NCBI RefSeq assembly: GCF_910592395.1
Contig: NC_088311.1
Span: 10,294,501 to 10,358,500 of the forward strand
Length of the DNA: 64,000 bases
Direction: 5' to 3'
DNA from: Lineus longissimus
Taxonomy: Eukaryota; Nemertea; Pilidiophora; Heteronemertea; Lineidae
Below are positions 12,501 through 24,214 of the stretch, piece by piece; positions within the stretch are counted from its first letter, which is position 1; each line of letters opens with the position of its first letter. The translations under genes and the position numbers were made by a program. The notes beneath the pieces were generated by a model, which made no database searches, was not told where the DNA came from, and saw only the letters and a program-made list of their open reading frames with translations.

Positions 12501-15500
12501 ATGTATTACAAATGGCCGGAAATAAACCTGCTAATTTGTATGCCCTGTACCAGCCGACGCATGGCAGGAGACACCCAGGTCGCCACCAAATGTCCTACCT
12601 GTCTTCTCCCAGTCACTGCTTGGAGATGGAGACAGATTGCTGACACCATGCCAAGTTGAAGACCTGGCCCAGGATAGAGTTAGCTTGAGGAAGCGTGAGG
12701 CCACTCGCTGTGAAGATGACTAATGATGATTATGATGATGATGTATATGACCACTGATTATCCTAGCAATACAAAACTGGTCTTTTCAGAATGAAATGAA
12801 CATACAATTTATCCACTTGGGATTTGGCATTGAACATTGGAAGTAGGGTAATCTTGATGAGTCAGGGTCACCTTTAACCTCACTAAGTCAATTTGGTGAA
12901 TCCAAGGTTCTGTGAGTTTCTTCCAAGGTCATCTTTTAAATACAATTTGATAAACTGTATCTTTATTGATATTCCCAGGTGCGAGAAAAGGCATCTCTGA
13001 CGCTAGGCTACCTGTGTGTGGGCGAGGCTAACTTCTGCCACAGGAGGAAGGTGATTGAAGGACTTCTAGACTGCGCCCAGCCCAACCAACTCGAGCTCCA
13101 TTTCACTGTTGGCGAGGCCCTTGTCTACTGTGCTCTTGGCCCGTTTTCTGCCATGGCTCGCGACCTCTGGACAGAGGAGGAGAAGGACTTTCAGGTGAGA
13201 TGAATTTTTCTTTGATCTCGATTTCACTGTTGGCAAGGCCCTGGTTCACTGCATCTGCCATGGGAAGCTGTCATCAACTTAGGGCCGCGAAAGTTATCAT
13301 CATGAATGAACGTCCTCATTAATCATGTTTTTAATATTCTCTGTCGCAGTCCCACATGATAAAAAAATGTGTTAATCATAATTTTTCATTACAGCCTCTG
13401 GTCAAAGACCCTAAGGAGGAACTTGAATGGTTGGTTGATCTACTCCTGAAGAAGTACATCGTACACGTCAATCCTCACATCAGACAGGCCGCCTGCATAT
13501 GGTTGGTTGCCTTGGTGAAGAGGTGTGGGACGAGGCCACCGGTCCAGGCTCGCCTACAAGAGATCCAGCCTGCCTTCATGAGCATGTTGTCGGAGAGCAA
13601 TGGTAAGTGTGTAGAGTATCGATGTCAAAGCTAGTGGAGGGGTGGATCAAGGATTGGATGATCTCATGTCAATAAAATAGAAATGCAACCTTGGATTGCA
13701 AGTTGAGAATCATGATGTATGCAACCCACGATTATTACGCCAAAAACACCTTATAGGAATCAACCATATTTAAGGGGTGTCAGTTTAGATGATTTGTAAT
13801 GTTTTATTTCAGAAATGAGCCAGGATGTAGCTTCAAAAGGCCTAGGAGTGGTGTATGAAAACTGCACAAAGGAACAAAAGGATGGATTGGTGTCTGTTCT
13901 CGTCAACACATTGATGAGTGGAAAGAGGTAGGCTTAGAAATTGAGGAGTTGTGGTCTAGTGACTTGGCTAGTTGTCAGTAGGTCCTTGGTTCCAACCCTA
14001 CTGTCAGTGTGAGACTCTTGGCAAGTCTCTATGTCCAACTTACCTTACACCAGAGGAGTGATGGAGGGGGGGGGCAGAAATGCTGAGGTTGTAGCACTCA
14101 TTGAGAAGCTCATCTGAGTTCTACTATAAGGTTTCAGGGTAGAACTGGTTTAAAGTGAAGTCTGATGATAACCTCTGCTATAGTTGATATCAGACTATGA
14201 AACCCACTTTGACTTTGAGTTTAGCTTTCATTGAAAACAGACTTTGCGTCCCTTCAAAAATTCGTGCATCTGATTTAATGTGCTGCACAATGGCAATGTT
14301 AACTCTGGGAATCTAGCCGTGGCAAGATTTTAACTAATGAATATCTGCGTATGGATTTACTGATGTGAACTTATTGGTTGACCAAACTTAAAGATTTTAC
14401 CGAATCTTGTCACTATCTATGCTTGTTATTTCAGGCCCCAAACTCAAGTGACTGGTGAGACGAAGCTGTTTCAAGAAGGATCTCTTGGAAAGACACCAGA
14501 AGGGTTTGTATATTTTAAGGCAAAGAAATATGTTCGACTAAAATTCTGTCCTTGGGCTATTGATATCATTCAAAACGTTGAGCCTGGTAGCCAAGTGGTT
14601 AACATTGCCAGCGACCACATAATAGAGTCCAAGTTCAATCCCGGGGAGAACCCAGCGTGGCTGTCAAGGAACTAAAATTCCTGGCTCTTTACAATCCTTC
14701 CAATGAGACTTAAAACCAAGGTCCTTTTATCTGATGTCTACTTCAGGGCAAGCAAGGACCCTTCCAAGTATGAAACTCGTTGGGAGTCTGACTTGTAGTT
14801 ATTGGAATTCAGAAAGTGAATTTTAAACGAAGCCCTTGGGTTTCCTATCTTTCTTATCCCCTTTCATGATTTGTATAACATATTTCACTTCCAATTTCAG
14901 GAGTAACCTATCAACTTACAAGGAACTGTGTGCAATTGCTAGTGACCTGAACCAACCTGATCTGATCTATAAGTTCATGCATCTTGCCAACCACAATGCG
15001 GTATGGAATTCTAAAAAGGTGGGTTTGTCATGAAGAAACCATTCTGTTGATCAAGGCCTGATGCCATGGCCAAATCTCTCATCAGGAGGAGGACAGAGAC
15101 ACAACGTTGGCAGCCAAGAGAAGGGTGGTAAGCCCTTGTTTCGAATTCGATACAAAAACTGCCTGGCTTGCAAATAATACTGTCGCCGAGCAGATTAAAT
15201 TTCTCACCCGTTGAAAGGGGTGTAGATTAAAGCTGCTCAGTGCTGGCACCTGCCTGTCGTAAGGGGCTTTAAAAATGTCCTGCAAACTGATGAATGATTA
15301 AACTAGACATAGGCTCTTTTCTTTGGTCTATAAGTAACTTACATTTAGAGATGTTGCATTAAAGGCTTTGGAAATGACGTTTGTTATGATGAAAGTTTTT
15401 GATGATTTTTTTCCAGGGTGCTGCGTATGGTTTCTCGACCATCGCCGCCCAGGCTGGGGAGCAGTTGTCTCCATATCTACATCAGATCGTGCCTAAACTC

Positions 15501-18500
15501 TACCGGTACCAGTTCGATCCCAACCCGAGAATACAGCAGGCAATGTCAAGCATTTGGGATTCTCTAGTCACAGATTCTAAGAAAACGGTAAGAAAATATG
15601 GACGAGTTTTGAACAGGGTGGTCTGTCCGACACTTTTGTTTTATACTTGAGTGAATAACTGTGAAAAATCTGCTTATTTGTATTACCTGAAAGCTTTGAA
15701 AATTGTGTCAGATACTTGTACTTACTTCTGATGGCTTACCTTTGTTGTTCCAGGTTGATAAATACTTGAAAAAGATTCTTGACGATCTTCGAGTGAATCT
15801 TACGAACAATCAGTGGAGAGTGAGAGAATCAAGGTAAGAATTGAAGGAAGGTATATTGATGATATTAAGTCATGTGTTTTCCTGCCATATTGTTGATTGG
15901 TGTTTGGTTTATTGATGATATTAAGTCATGTGTTTTCCTGCCATATTGTTGATTGGTGTTTGGTTTATTGATGATATTAAGTCATGTGTTTTCCTGCCAT
16001 ATTGTTGATTGGTGTTTGGTTTATTGATGATATTATATAAGTCATGTGTTTCCCTGCCATAGTGTTGATTGGTGTTTGGTTTATTGATGATATTAAGTCA
16101 TGTGTTTTCCTGCCATAGTGTTGATTGGTGTTTGGTTTATTGATGATATTAAGTCATGTGTTTTCCTGCCATATTGTTGATTGGTGTTTTCTTGGTGTTT
16201 TTTAAATACAGTAGAACCTCTCTATTCAGGACACCCTCGGGACTGACAAGTGCTGTCCTTAATAGAGAGGTGTCCTGATTAGAGAGGTCAAATTGAATGG
16301 AAACAACCAATTTGGGACCAAAACTAGTTTCCTTAATAGAGAGGTTGTCCTTAATAAAGAGGTGTCCGCTAACAGAGGTTCCATTGTACCAAGTCCAATG
16401 CAAGTGAGGAAACTTTACTCGTACATGTAAGTGGTGGAAGAGCTGAATTCATTCTTCTTTTTTTGGCCATAAAAACATTCTAAAAATCTCATTTTGTTTT
16501 GTAGTTGCCTTGCCCTGAGTGACTTATTCCGTGGTAGACAGCTCGATGAGGTTGTCGACCAGTTCCCTGAGTTATGGGACACTTGTTTCAGGGTGAGAGA
16601 TGACATCAAGGTGAGTTAGATCTTTCTAACTTTCTTTTTTTCCTGAAGTTTTGTGTGGAAGAATTGTAAGATGTAAGGTCATGAGTGTAACTCCTGGCTC
16701 ACATGATATTTATCCCAGTATCATTTTGAAGGTTTCTGTTCTACACTGGTTCTGAACGAGGGATTATTAGGCCACTCTTCTCCAGATTGAAATTGTTAGA
16801 ATATAAAATGTTGGGATTTGTATAAGCATTTACGCTTTGCTTCCCTTGCAGGAATCGGTACGTCTGGCTGCCGAGTCTGCCCTGAAGGCCCTCAGTAGGG
16901 TGTCCATCAAGATGTGTGATCTAAACTATGGTAAAGTCGGGGAAGAGGCCATCAGCATGGTGTTGCCTTGTCTGCTCAAGTCTGGCCTCATGAGTCAAGT
17001 CAAGGAAGTCAGAATTGTTAGGTAGATTCATTGGGATATACATGTATGACATTTCCCCTGTGTATGAGAGTTGGTACTGCAATGAGTGAGAACTGTTTAC
17101 TCCAAAATCTTTGCACCTCTTTTTTGCGCCTCTGAGAAGGACAAAATGGCAACTAGGCTGAGGTTCAGACCTATGATCCTTGTGATAGTAAGTTGGTAAC
17201 CTACAGATGGAGATTTTTTGTTAACAAAATGATATCATTCAGACGTCATGCATGAATTATTGGCTGGGAGCGTGCGTGTGCCTAATTCCTCTCAACAGAG
17301 GGTGGTGTGATGCAATAATTTCAAAGCCGCATGACCAATGTCAGATTCACTTGGATATGAGGAGTTGTTCTCACCTACCTCATGGAGTATATTTGAGAAT
17401 AAAACATGAATACAATTTTGGACGAGGCCACCCGTACATCATGGGTTAAACATTATTATGTTGTCGAGAGAAATATCAGCAGGGGAATGGTTTATCACAG
17501 CCTTCCTCAACAAACACCTTGCTGGGAGGTTGCAATTTACAAATTGTTGTGACATCATCAAATATCTATCTATACCAGTTTAATACCCACTGCATGACAC
17601 TGGTAAAAATGTGACTAAAAGTAGAAGATTGCCAACATTTCCTTTAAAAATATCATTGTTGTATTTTGTCTTACAGTTTGACCACCATTCTGAAAATCAG
17701 TAAGAATGCTGGCCGTCTCCTGAAGCCCCACATTCCACTCCTTGTTGCTGCTCTCCTAGAATCGCTGAGTGGGCTGGAACCACAGGTCCTCAACTATCTC
17801 AGCCTGCATGTGGGTTCGGATCAGAACACACAAGACAAGGTACGATAGTGTTTTTTCTTCTGTTTGAGCGACGAAAGCAGTGGTGTCTTCACCTTCGTGC
17901 ATCTGCTGGTAAAACCCATCTCGACTCGACCATTGCATCACAACTATCGAGATCCACAGAGTGATGTAGCGATCTCAAAACATTGCGGGTCAAGATGGTA
18001 AAACTGGTAATGGCTTAGTTTGATATCAATCACAGTTTACAGCGATCATAACTCATGCGATGACCAGATATTTTTGTTTGCGTACAATAATCTCAGGTGG
18101 ATGCAATAAAAATTGTTTGTTTGTGAGGCGCTTTCAGGCCACCAAGAACTTAGGCATTGGTTCTTTTGCATAGCACTTCTTGACTCTCTGGCTCTCCTGT
18201 TTCAGCTGGACAGTGCCAGGATTGCTGCCTCCAAGACATCACCCATGATGGAAACAATAAATTTAGTAAGTTTTGCTATCTCTTTCGCCATATTATAATC
18301 CTTCTGGATGAAGTGATGGGTACCTTCTGTGAGCTCTCTAGCAATTTGTTCTAGTGCATTGAACCAGAATAGCTGACCTTCGTTGGCTTTAGTATTTGGT
18401 CCATGTTTTTGGGGTTACAAGCAAAAGTTTGTCTGAAAATATGTCTTGCTTTTTATTTATTGTGTTCTGTGTCTCACTAATTTACTTATTCCAGTGCGTG

Positions 18501-21500
18501 CAATATGTTGATGATGGTGTGTTGGCAGAGCTTGTGCCCAGGCTGATAGAACTGATCCGAAGTGGCATCGGAGTTGGAACAAAGGTGAGATATCTTTAGT
18601 GCAGTCTAGGTTATTTTGTTTGTCTGAAATGCCCAGGTGAGATATCTTCAGTGCAGTGTGGGTTATTTTGTTTGTCTGAAATACCCAGGTGAGATATCTT
18701 CAGTGCAGTCTGGGTAATTTTGTTTGTCTGAAATGCCCAGGTGAGATATCTTCAGTGCAGTCTGGGTTATTTTGTTTGTCTGAAATTCCAAATGCTAAAT
18801 GAGGAGAAATCATCCTGAAAATTCCAAAACCTCATGTTCTGTGTTCTCAGATTCTTTCCACCTGGTAATCTTGGCATGTGCAGTTTGTTTCATACTTACT
18901 TACTTAACTACATCATGATGGTTTAAGCCATCACAAATGCGAGGGAAGTTCTGGCTCTCGTTTCTGTAACTGTATTTTGCAACAGAATGTTAACCGTGTT
19001 GGTGAAAAGTTGAGATAATGATTGTCAGAGATAACATTTTTAGTTAGATCCCAGGAGGGTTTGCCTTTGATGAATTATTTCACCATTCTGTCCAAATGAC
19101 ATTGTCGTGTCGGATTTTCAGTGGATAGTAGCGCCAGACACAGAAAGAATTAGCCATCAGATGCAAGGCAACATTTGAACAGAGATAATGGGGCATACCA
19201 CCTAGGCTACATATAAGACAGGATTATCAAGCCATGGACCCAAGGTCATCTTCTATGAAAGTCACCAGACAAAAAGGAAAATAGTAGAAAAGACACTTTC
19301 CCTGATTAACCCTTTATCCTCCTTTTCAGGCTGGTTGTGCAAGTTTTGTCATCTCTCTAGTCCAGCAGTGTCCTAAAGATGTCGCCCCATATGCTGGTAA
19401 ACTGATGAGTGCCCTCCTAGCTGGTCTTGGAGATAGGAACACATCGACGAGGAAGGCCTATGCCTCCGCCCTGGCTTACATTGCCAAGGTCAGTAATATG
19501 AAACAGCGATTTTTTTCCTGCCCATACTTTACCTTTTAAAGGGGTTGTGTGAATTAGGGGTCCAAAACAGGAATTTTGTCTTCATGAGGCCGGATATATC
19601 CAAAATGAGGTTAAGTTACGGAAAAAATATGTATAATGATTTTTTTTTCGAAAATGACTGTGAGTTTCAAATTTTCTGCCAAATGTCCTTATAACGTCAT
19701 AGTGTACCGGCTTGCTAGCCAGCGGCAGCGCGAACAATCAACGAAGATTTGCCGTTTTGCCACAGGAAGTACCGTTTAGTAATAAACATGGCTGCTTTCG
19801 CATTAGGCGACAATTCAAGGCAGAGCATTGCCGAGGCATTCTAGTCTTTGTTTTGTTTTGTTATGGTTAGCCTACGTCAGACATATCAGACGCGATCAAT
19901 CGATGTGCGAATGACCACACATCGACTGAGTCATCGCCGAATGCATTCTGCTCCACAATGATACCACGCATGCGCGAACTTCAAATTTGCGCGGGAAGTT
20001 GCAGACCTTGCTATGCGGATTACTCGGGAACTACTGGGCCGATTTTTAAAAAAATGACATTGGCATCTTCAGCTCAGTGTCTAGAAGCAGAATTTTCACT
20101 TCATAGTGGCGTACCTTTTACTTCACAAAACCCCTTTAATGGTCTCTTACATGTGTCTTAATCTTATGTCAGTAACGTCAGGATGATTGTACCTGCACCG
20201 TCAGGTGGTGCTAGCATTTTAACTATCTGTATTTTTGTCATTATTGTTATGTAGGCTATAAGGTCTTGACTGTTGTCTTTTCCAGACTGCCAAAGACAGT
20301 AGTGTTGAGAAACTTATAACAAAACTCAAGGGTTGGTACTTGGAGAAAGAAGGTATGTTTACCGTTGTTTTCTATTCAGACCAAAGTTTTCTATTCAGGT
20401 GTGCAGATATATTGTGCATTATACCAAAACCTTTTTAATTATACTAATTAAGCCAATAATTACCTAATGAAAAACTTAAGCTTTCTGGAAATGGTAAGTT
20501 TTGTTGATTTAAACAAATGCAATATCATAAATTTTTTTCTTTTTATAATTTTCCAAACTACTTCACCTTTTCACCTCTGTGGAATTTCACCTTTCAGAGG
20601 AATCTGCCAAGAAGTCTTGCGGTTATGCCCTGAACGCCATGTCACGTCATGCACCAGATATACTCAAGCGACATGCCTCGCTCGCTCTGCCATTAGCCTT
20701 TCTAGCCATGCATGAGAAAGTCCCTGAAGACGCAGGTAGGGATTCAAATAATCCATGAGAAGCTAAGCTGCATCAGATTTCACTTTTGGACAGGCATGTT
20801 ACAACAGTGAATGATGAAAAATAGGAGTCTTTATTTAAAAAATAACTGTACAAAAATTACATTGTATTCCTTCAGGACTTCTAACAAAACAATTATTCCT
20901 GCTTTTCCTTCCTTCTAACAAAAAGATTACATTCTTTCTAGATACGAATTCAACCTCTGAAAAGAATACCGTATGGATGGAGGTCTGGCTGGATTCAACT
21001 CCAGGTAAGAATGTCAAACAACTTGGAGTTTTTAACGTTCAATGGCCAGAGTCGCCACAAACTGCAAAAATTAAATCAGTATGGCCTTAATACCTACAAG
21101 AAACAATTTAGTCCCCAGACAGCAATGGAGTCACAATATCAGCCTACATAACCCCAGGCCACTTGAGCTGTGAACACCTCAGATATTGGCAAGCAATGCC
21201 ATGAAGTCGCAATATTAGCCTGCCAAACCCCAGGCCACATGAACTGAACACCTCAGATATGAGCAAAATATCTAAATGAACCTTGTATATTTTTTTATGT
21301 TTGTTTATTATTTACTCTTACTTGTTATCTCAACAGGGACAGAAGCTGGCATACGGCTTTACCTACAAGAAATCGTTGCCATCACCCAGATAGCTATCGA
21401 GTCCCAGTCGTGGCCGACGAAAGCCCAGGCTGCTAGAGCTATGAACACGATCGCTGAGAAGTCCGGGAATAACCTCCTCCAGCCTCACCTGAACGTCCTG

Positions 21501-24214
21501 CTCTTAGCTTTGATATCTGGTCTCTCTGGGAGGACATGGGATGGGAAGGAAGCATTACTTCATGCTGTGGCTACTGTGTGTAAGAAATGCAAGTGAGTAG
21601 CCTTTGAAACGTTTCTGGGAAATTGGTTGAGTAATGGTTGAGATGCTGAGCTTATAACCTACCCCTGTAAGACGTTCTCTCCGCAGTAATTATGAACGGC
21701 AAACCCCTTTAATGAGATTGTGACTGATATTACTCAATGTACCTGGCAGTGAAGTAATATGGGGCAATATCCCTTCATGACTTGATTTTCTTATTCTCTC
21801 ATGTGTATCTATTTGTCTCTTCAGGACAACCATTTTAGAGCGAGAAGCTAACCAGGATTATGTCACAGTAGAAACTGTTCTTGATGCAGTATATAAGGAG
21901 TGTAAGAAGGAAAGAATCCCGTACAAGATGGCAGCGACGGAAAGTTTCTCGAACATTCTGGAAGAATTTGAAATCGATCGATTTAAAGAGCTCTTTGAAC
22001 TGTTACAACCAATGCTTGGAAAGGTGAGTTTAGTAACTAGAGTAGGAACAATATTGATCTCCTCTTTAACTTTGACATTTCAGGAACTGTAGCCCCCCTC
22101 GTGTCAATTCTTTTTTCTTGAATTTCACTGGCAAGTACATCAATGTTTATTTGAAATAGCTAAGTTTATCATCTCCTATGTACAAGTATACCAAAATAAA
22201 ATTGCATGCCCACACAATAAATGAAAAAATTTGTCACGGCCCTGTCCCCTCGGAAGCAGCAGATTTTGGCTCTCCTTCTCAAACCAACCCGTATTTAGTA
22301 GCAGGATTTTTGGTTAAATGTCTACATTCTACCATTCTGCAGAAGAAATCTGACGATGATGAGGACATAGAGAAAACAGTTAAGCTTCAGTTCCATGAAA
22401 GAAGTATGGAAAGCTTAGGAAGAGCCTGGCCAAAGATCCCTCATACTCAGGGTAAGCCCTTCTCCCATTCTTCAACTCGAAGGGGCGTAGCATGGTGTTG
22501 GCCTGGGCGGTTGGATTTCTCACTGCCAGACTCCCTGTTACTACAGGTAACATTTAGCCGAGAGTATCAAGTTTGATTACCAGGGTTCGAAGTTAAGTCC
22601 TATCAGTTGTATATTCCATAGAACTTTTAGCCAATGGAGTTTGAACAATCTGAAAATTTGTTCCCATAGTGAATACAATGTTTGGAGGAGCTCAGTGGCA
22701 TCAGGGGTAATAATGTCATGCACTTTGAGTGACTGAAACCAGTTGGATTTAGCACTGTACAAGTCTCATAATCATTATTGTTATTACTGTACATGTACTC
22801 ATTTGAATGTATTATACTTTTTTTACAGATCAATATTTTGTTGACTTTAACAAACTTGTTGTGCTGATGTTATCAAGTACTTGGAAAGTACAAGTTGCTA
22901 CTTTGAAGGCGACTTGCAAAGTATGGGACAGGTGAGTCTACAGGTCCAATAACGTTTTTGCTATACTGGCCCACTCGTGGCGTGTGCTTTCTGCAATCAA
23001 GGCAGTTTACAAGACCACTACGAGGTTCAATCTGATCACTGGATTGGAAATTACTGGAGATTGTCTTCAGTGTCACAATTATTGTCCACGATGACTTCCT
23101 CAGGACTGATGTTGTTCACGACTGATTTCGCAACTTCCAAATTTGTTTGTTATGGGCATCTAATGTTGAAACCTAACCCAGGGATGTGAGGACGTTTTGA
23201 CTTGACACAGTATGTCCAGTGTTTTTGATAAGGTTGCTGCAAAGGAAGGAAAATCCCCTATCTACAAACTAAAAAAAAGCTTGAAGTTGTTTTTTGGGCT
23301 TTCTAGGCTGACCAATGAAAAAAAGAAGGTGCAAAAATTCTAAATTACGTTATATATTTCAGTAGTTTAATTCCACCTTCTTTTTACCTAGGTTACTGAT
23401 GAGCAAAGAGAAACAAAACGCCCTGCCTGACGTCTGCTCTTGTGTGATTCCTGCACTTTGCCAATGCCTGGCTGATCCAAAATACACATCTGTCCGGACA
23501 GAGACTGTCTCTGTTGTTGATAAGATTATAGAAAAACTAACAGGTAAACATCTTTTGGGGTTTAGATAAACTAAATTAAAATGAAAAAATTCCACTCCAC
23601 ACATGATCCAATTTTTGTCAGATTTTCTGAAAATGCTGATTTGCTGAATTTTGCTGTCATGTTGATATATCACAAGTCGTAAAATAAATTTGTATTCAGT
23701 GAGGCACTACTATTTTCTGAAATTGATGATTCGGGGCCTGGTGGCCTAAAAATAGTAGCTCTTATGCAAGACCTGAATCGGCAGCATCAGAGATTGGATG
23801 AAAAACTTGATGGTGTATTTTGCTGTCAAGTCGATATAACACTGTCATGTCGATATAACACTGTCATGTCGATATAACACTGTCAAGTCGATATAACACT
23901 GTCATGTCAATATAACATAAGTTGTAAAATAGCTCTTTTGCATTCAGTGGGGGCACTGCTAGTATTTTCGATATTTATTTGAAAAGCAGATGTTTTTTAG
24001 ATTTATCTGAAAATAGATGTACTGAAGGTTTTCATTCTACTTTCTACCAGAATTCGATGTGATCAAGTCAGTCCCCGAAGACACCATTTCCAAGCTGTAC
24101 GACTCGTTAGATTCCATGTTAAAGACCGGCGAACCAGGTATTGCGGATCGTATCAATGTTACCAAGGCCAAAATCTTGAGTTGTCGTGATATCGAAATGA
24201 AGGACGTCAAGTAA
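568..24214 (+). CDS. ECPAS: ECM29 proteasome adaptor and scaffold protein, complete, 41 exons
   Basis: ECM29 is a HEAT-repeat protein that binds the 26S proteasome, tethering it to membranes and acting in its quality control. Joined exons give 1827 aa, close to the human protein (about 1845), and follow it end to end. Readable landmarks: [18 protein letters not shown] (start), [88 protein letters not shown] and GIRLYLQEI. The start ATG lies in a 22-nt exon and gives [14 protein letters not shown], matching the family. Exons: 568-589, 1518-1648, 1867-1983, 2522-2790, 3130-3244, 3588-3727, 4259-4337, 4723-4839, 5258-5343, 5929-6007, 6452-6568, 7038-7163, 7833-7936, 8705-8840, 9118-9397, 9639-9730, 10166-10300, 10997-11162, 12292-12488, 12979-13194, 13395-13602, 13813-13927, 14435-14503, 14901-15018, 15417-15587, 15754-15833, 16505-16610, 16852-17021, 17677-17839, 18206-18265, 18495-18584, 19330-19488, 20286-20352, 20598-20735, 20942-21004, 21337-21592, 21825-22023, 22343-22451, 22829-22931, 23392-23543, 24051-24214. 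All introns are GT-AG, and phases sum to 5484 nt with no internal stop. Confidence 0.96.
1236..1387. repeat. Long hairpin (foldback) in ECM29 intron 1
   Basis: Arms at about 1236-1296 and 1333-1387 are near-perfect reverse complements; both contain TTTTAGACAATGGGAC, and the outer ends read CCYGGAAGTGGC. The loop is about 35 bases. This looks like a hairpin MITE; a small-RNA precursor is possible but nothing else supports it. Confidence 0.75.
1700..1880 (+). repeat. Tandem duplication of the intron 2 acceptor region (ECM29)
   Basis: About 50 bases ending in TTTCAGGTCATGGA occur twice, once ending at about 1765 and once at the true acceptor (exon 3 begins at 1867). Each copy has a pyrimidine-rich tract, an AG and the first 8 bases of exon 3. 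Only the second copy continues into conserved coding sequence ([11 protein letters not shown]). Confidence 0.7.
4863..4926 (+). mobile_element. Partial pogo/Tigger-like MITE, ECM29 intron 8
   Basis: Fragment beginning CAGTGGAGCCTCCC and continuing with the shared ACACCTCTCTATTAAGGAC stretch. It matches one end of the MITE family seen complete at 16209-16386. Confidence 0.6.
4985..5225 (-). mobile_element. tRNA-derived SINE-like repeat, ECM29 intron 8
   Basis: On the minus strand the sequence has an A-box-like AGCTCAGTAAACAGTGG and a B-box-like GTGGGGTTGAAACTC about 35 bases later, followed by a tail containing TGTAAAGCGCTTTGAG. That layout is typical of tRNA-derived SINEs. Limits are approximate. 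Confidence 0.5.
5520..5700 (+). mobile_element. CR1/L2-type LINE 3' remnant, ECM29 intron 9
   Basis: Translated with small gaps it reads [14 protein letters not shown] followed by [10 protein letters not shown], the characteristic C-terminal end of CR1/L2-clade reverse transcriptase ORFs. It is truncated and non-functional. Confidence 0.65.
6627..6712. repeat. Tandem repeat of a 26-bp near-palindrome, ECM29 intron 11
   Basis: Three to four copies of a unit containing ATAATTGC, an 8-base spacer and GCAATTAT, so each unit can form its own hairpin. Confidence 0.75.
7350..7480 (+). mobile_element. tRNA-derived SINE-like repeat (family C), ECM29 intron 12
   Basis: A tRNA-like head with GTGGCGCAGTTGAACGATCA and a B box in AGGTTCAATTCCCGG, then a body containing CTTCGACAGTGTAGGTTTCC. 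The same body follows a tRNA-like head at 57235-57420. Confidence 0.55.
7979..8395 (+). mobile_element. CR1/L2-type LINE 3' end, ECM29 intron 13
   Basis: An open frame (7979-8269) translates to the classic end of a CR1/L2 reverse transcriptase: [20 protein letters not shown], then APEYLSCCL, then [21 protein letters not shown] 3' tail with GCGCTTTGAGCGC and a short TGTAT repeat follows. 5'-truncated insertion, not a host gene. Confidence 0.8.
10556..10996. repeat. Tandem repeat, unit about 120 bp, ECM29 intron 17
   Basis: Three to four imperfect copies, each with CATGCTTGTGGAATGGTATC, then ATGAGGAAAAGTGATCATTA and CTCTGCTACTTTTT. The final copy runs into the acceptor of exon 18 at 10996, so the acceptor region lies within the repeat unit. 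Confidence 0.8.
12548..12760 (+). mobile_element. Non-LTR retrotransposon 3' remnant with ATG-repeat tail, ECM29 intron 19
   Basis: A decayed frame reads [21 protein letters not shown] before a stop, resembling the C-terminus of RTE-type reverse transcriptases. It is followed by a short GATGATGATG tail, typical of RTE elements ending in simple repeats. Inference from a short motif only. Confidence 0.4.
13951..14225 (+). mobile_element. tRNA-derived SINE-like repeat (family A), ECM29 intron 22
   Basis: A tRNA-like head with GGTCCTTGGTTCCAACCC is followed by a body shared with 24885-25185 and 34205-34480 (GAGACT..., GAAGCTCATCTGAGTT, AGGTTTCAGG) and a tail near ACTTTGACTTTGAG. The three copies define one SINE family. 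Confidence 0.6.
14575..14790 (+). mobile_element. tRNA-derived SINE-like repeat (family B), ECM29 intron 23
   Basis: A tRNA-like head with GGTAGCCAAGTGGTTAACA and a B box in AGTTCAATCCCGG leads into a body with GAGAACCCAG and TCAAGGAACTAAAATTCCTG. The body recurs at 30560-30770 (+) and, reversed, at 50095-50300; the head recurs reversed at 41815-41912. Confidence 0.6.
15858..16195. repeat. Tandem repeat, unit about 59 bp, ECM29 intron 26
   Basis: Five to six nearly identical copies, each with TTGATGATATTAAGTCATGT, then TTTTCCTGCCATA and TTGTTGATTGGTGTTTGGT. A MITE follows directly. Confidence 0.85.
16209..16386. mobile_element. Pogo/Tigger-like MITE, full-length copy, ECM29 intron 26
   Basis: A 178-bp element beginning CAGTAGAACCTC and ending GAGGTTCCATTG (inverted termini), flanked by TA on both sides. 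Internally TCTCTATTAAGGAC-type motifs appear in both orientations. TA duplication and CAGT...ACTG termini fit the pogo/Tigger group. There is no coding capacity, so it is non-autonomous. Confidence 0.75.
18583..18790 (+). repeat. Tandem repeat carrying copies of the exon 31 splice donor (ECM29)
   Basis: Four copies of a unit of about 51 bp, each starting AGGTGAGATATCTT and ending in TTTGTTTGTCTGAAAT. The first copy begins at the true donor of exon 31 (exon ends at 18584), so the 5' splice site itself is repeated. Downstream copies keep AG|GTGAGA. Confidence 0.85.
19540..20135. mobile_element. TTAA-flanked non-autonomous DNA transposon, ECM29 intron 32
   Basis: A 596-bp segment with termini AGGGGTTGTGTGAA and TTCACAAAACCCCT, flanked by TTAA at 19536-19539 and 20136-20139. 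TTAA duplication fits the piggyBac superfamily, although typical piggyBac ends start CCC. The short open frame inside (19958-20161) resembles no known protein. Confidence 0.55.
23826..23920. repeat. 19-bp tandem repeat, ECM29 intron 40
   Basis: About five copies of a unit containing GTCGATATAACACTGTCA. Simple intronic minisatellite. Confidence 0.8.

Noticed and set aside
19958-20161. Small protein gene in ECM29 intron 32
   Set aside because: It lies wholly inside a TTAA-flanked transposon and resembles no known protein.
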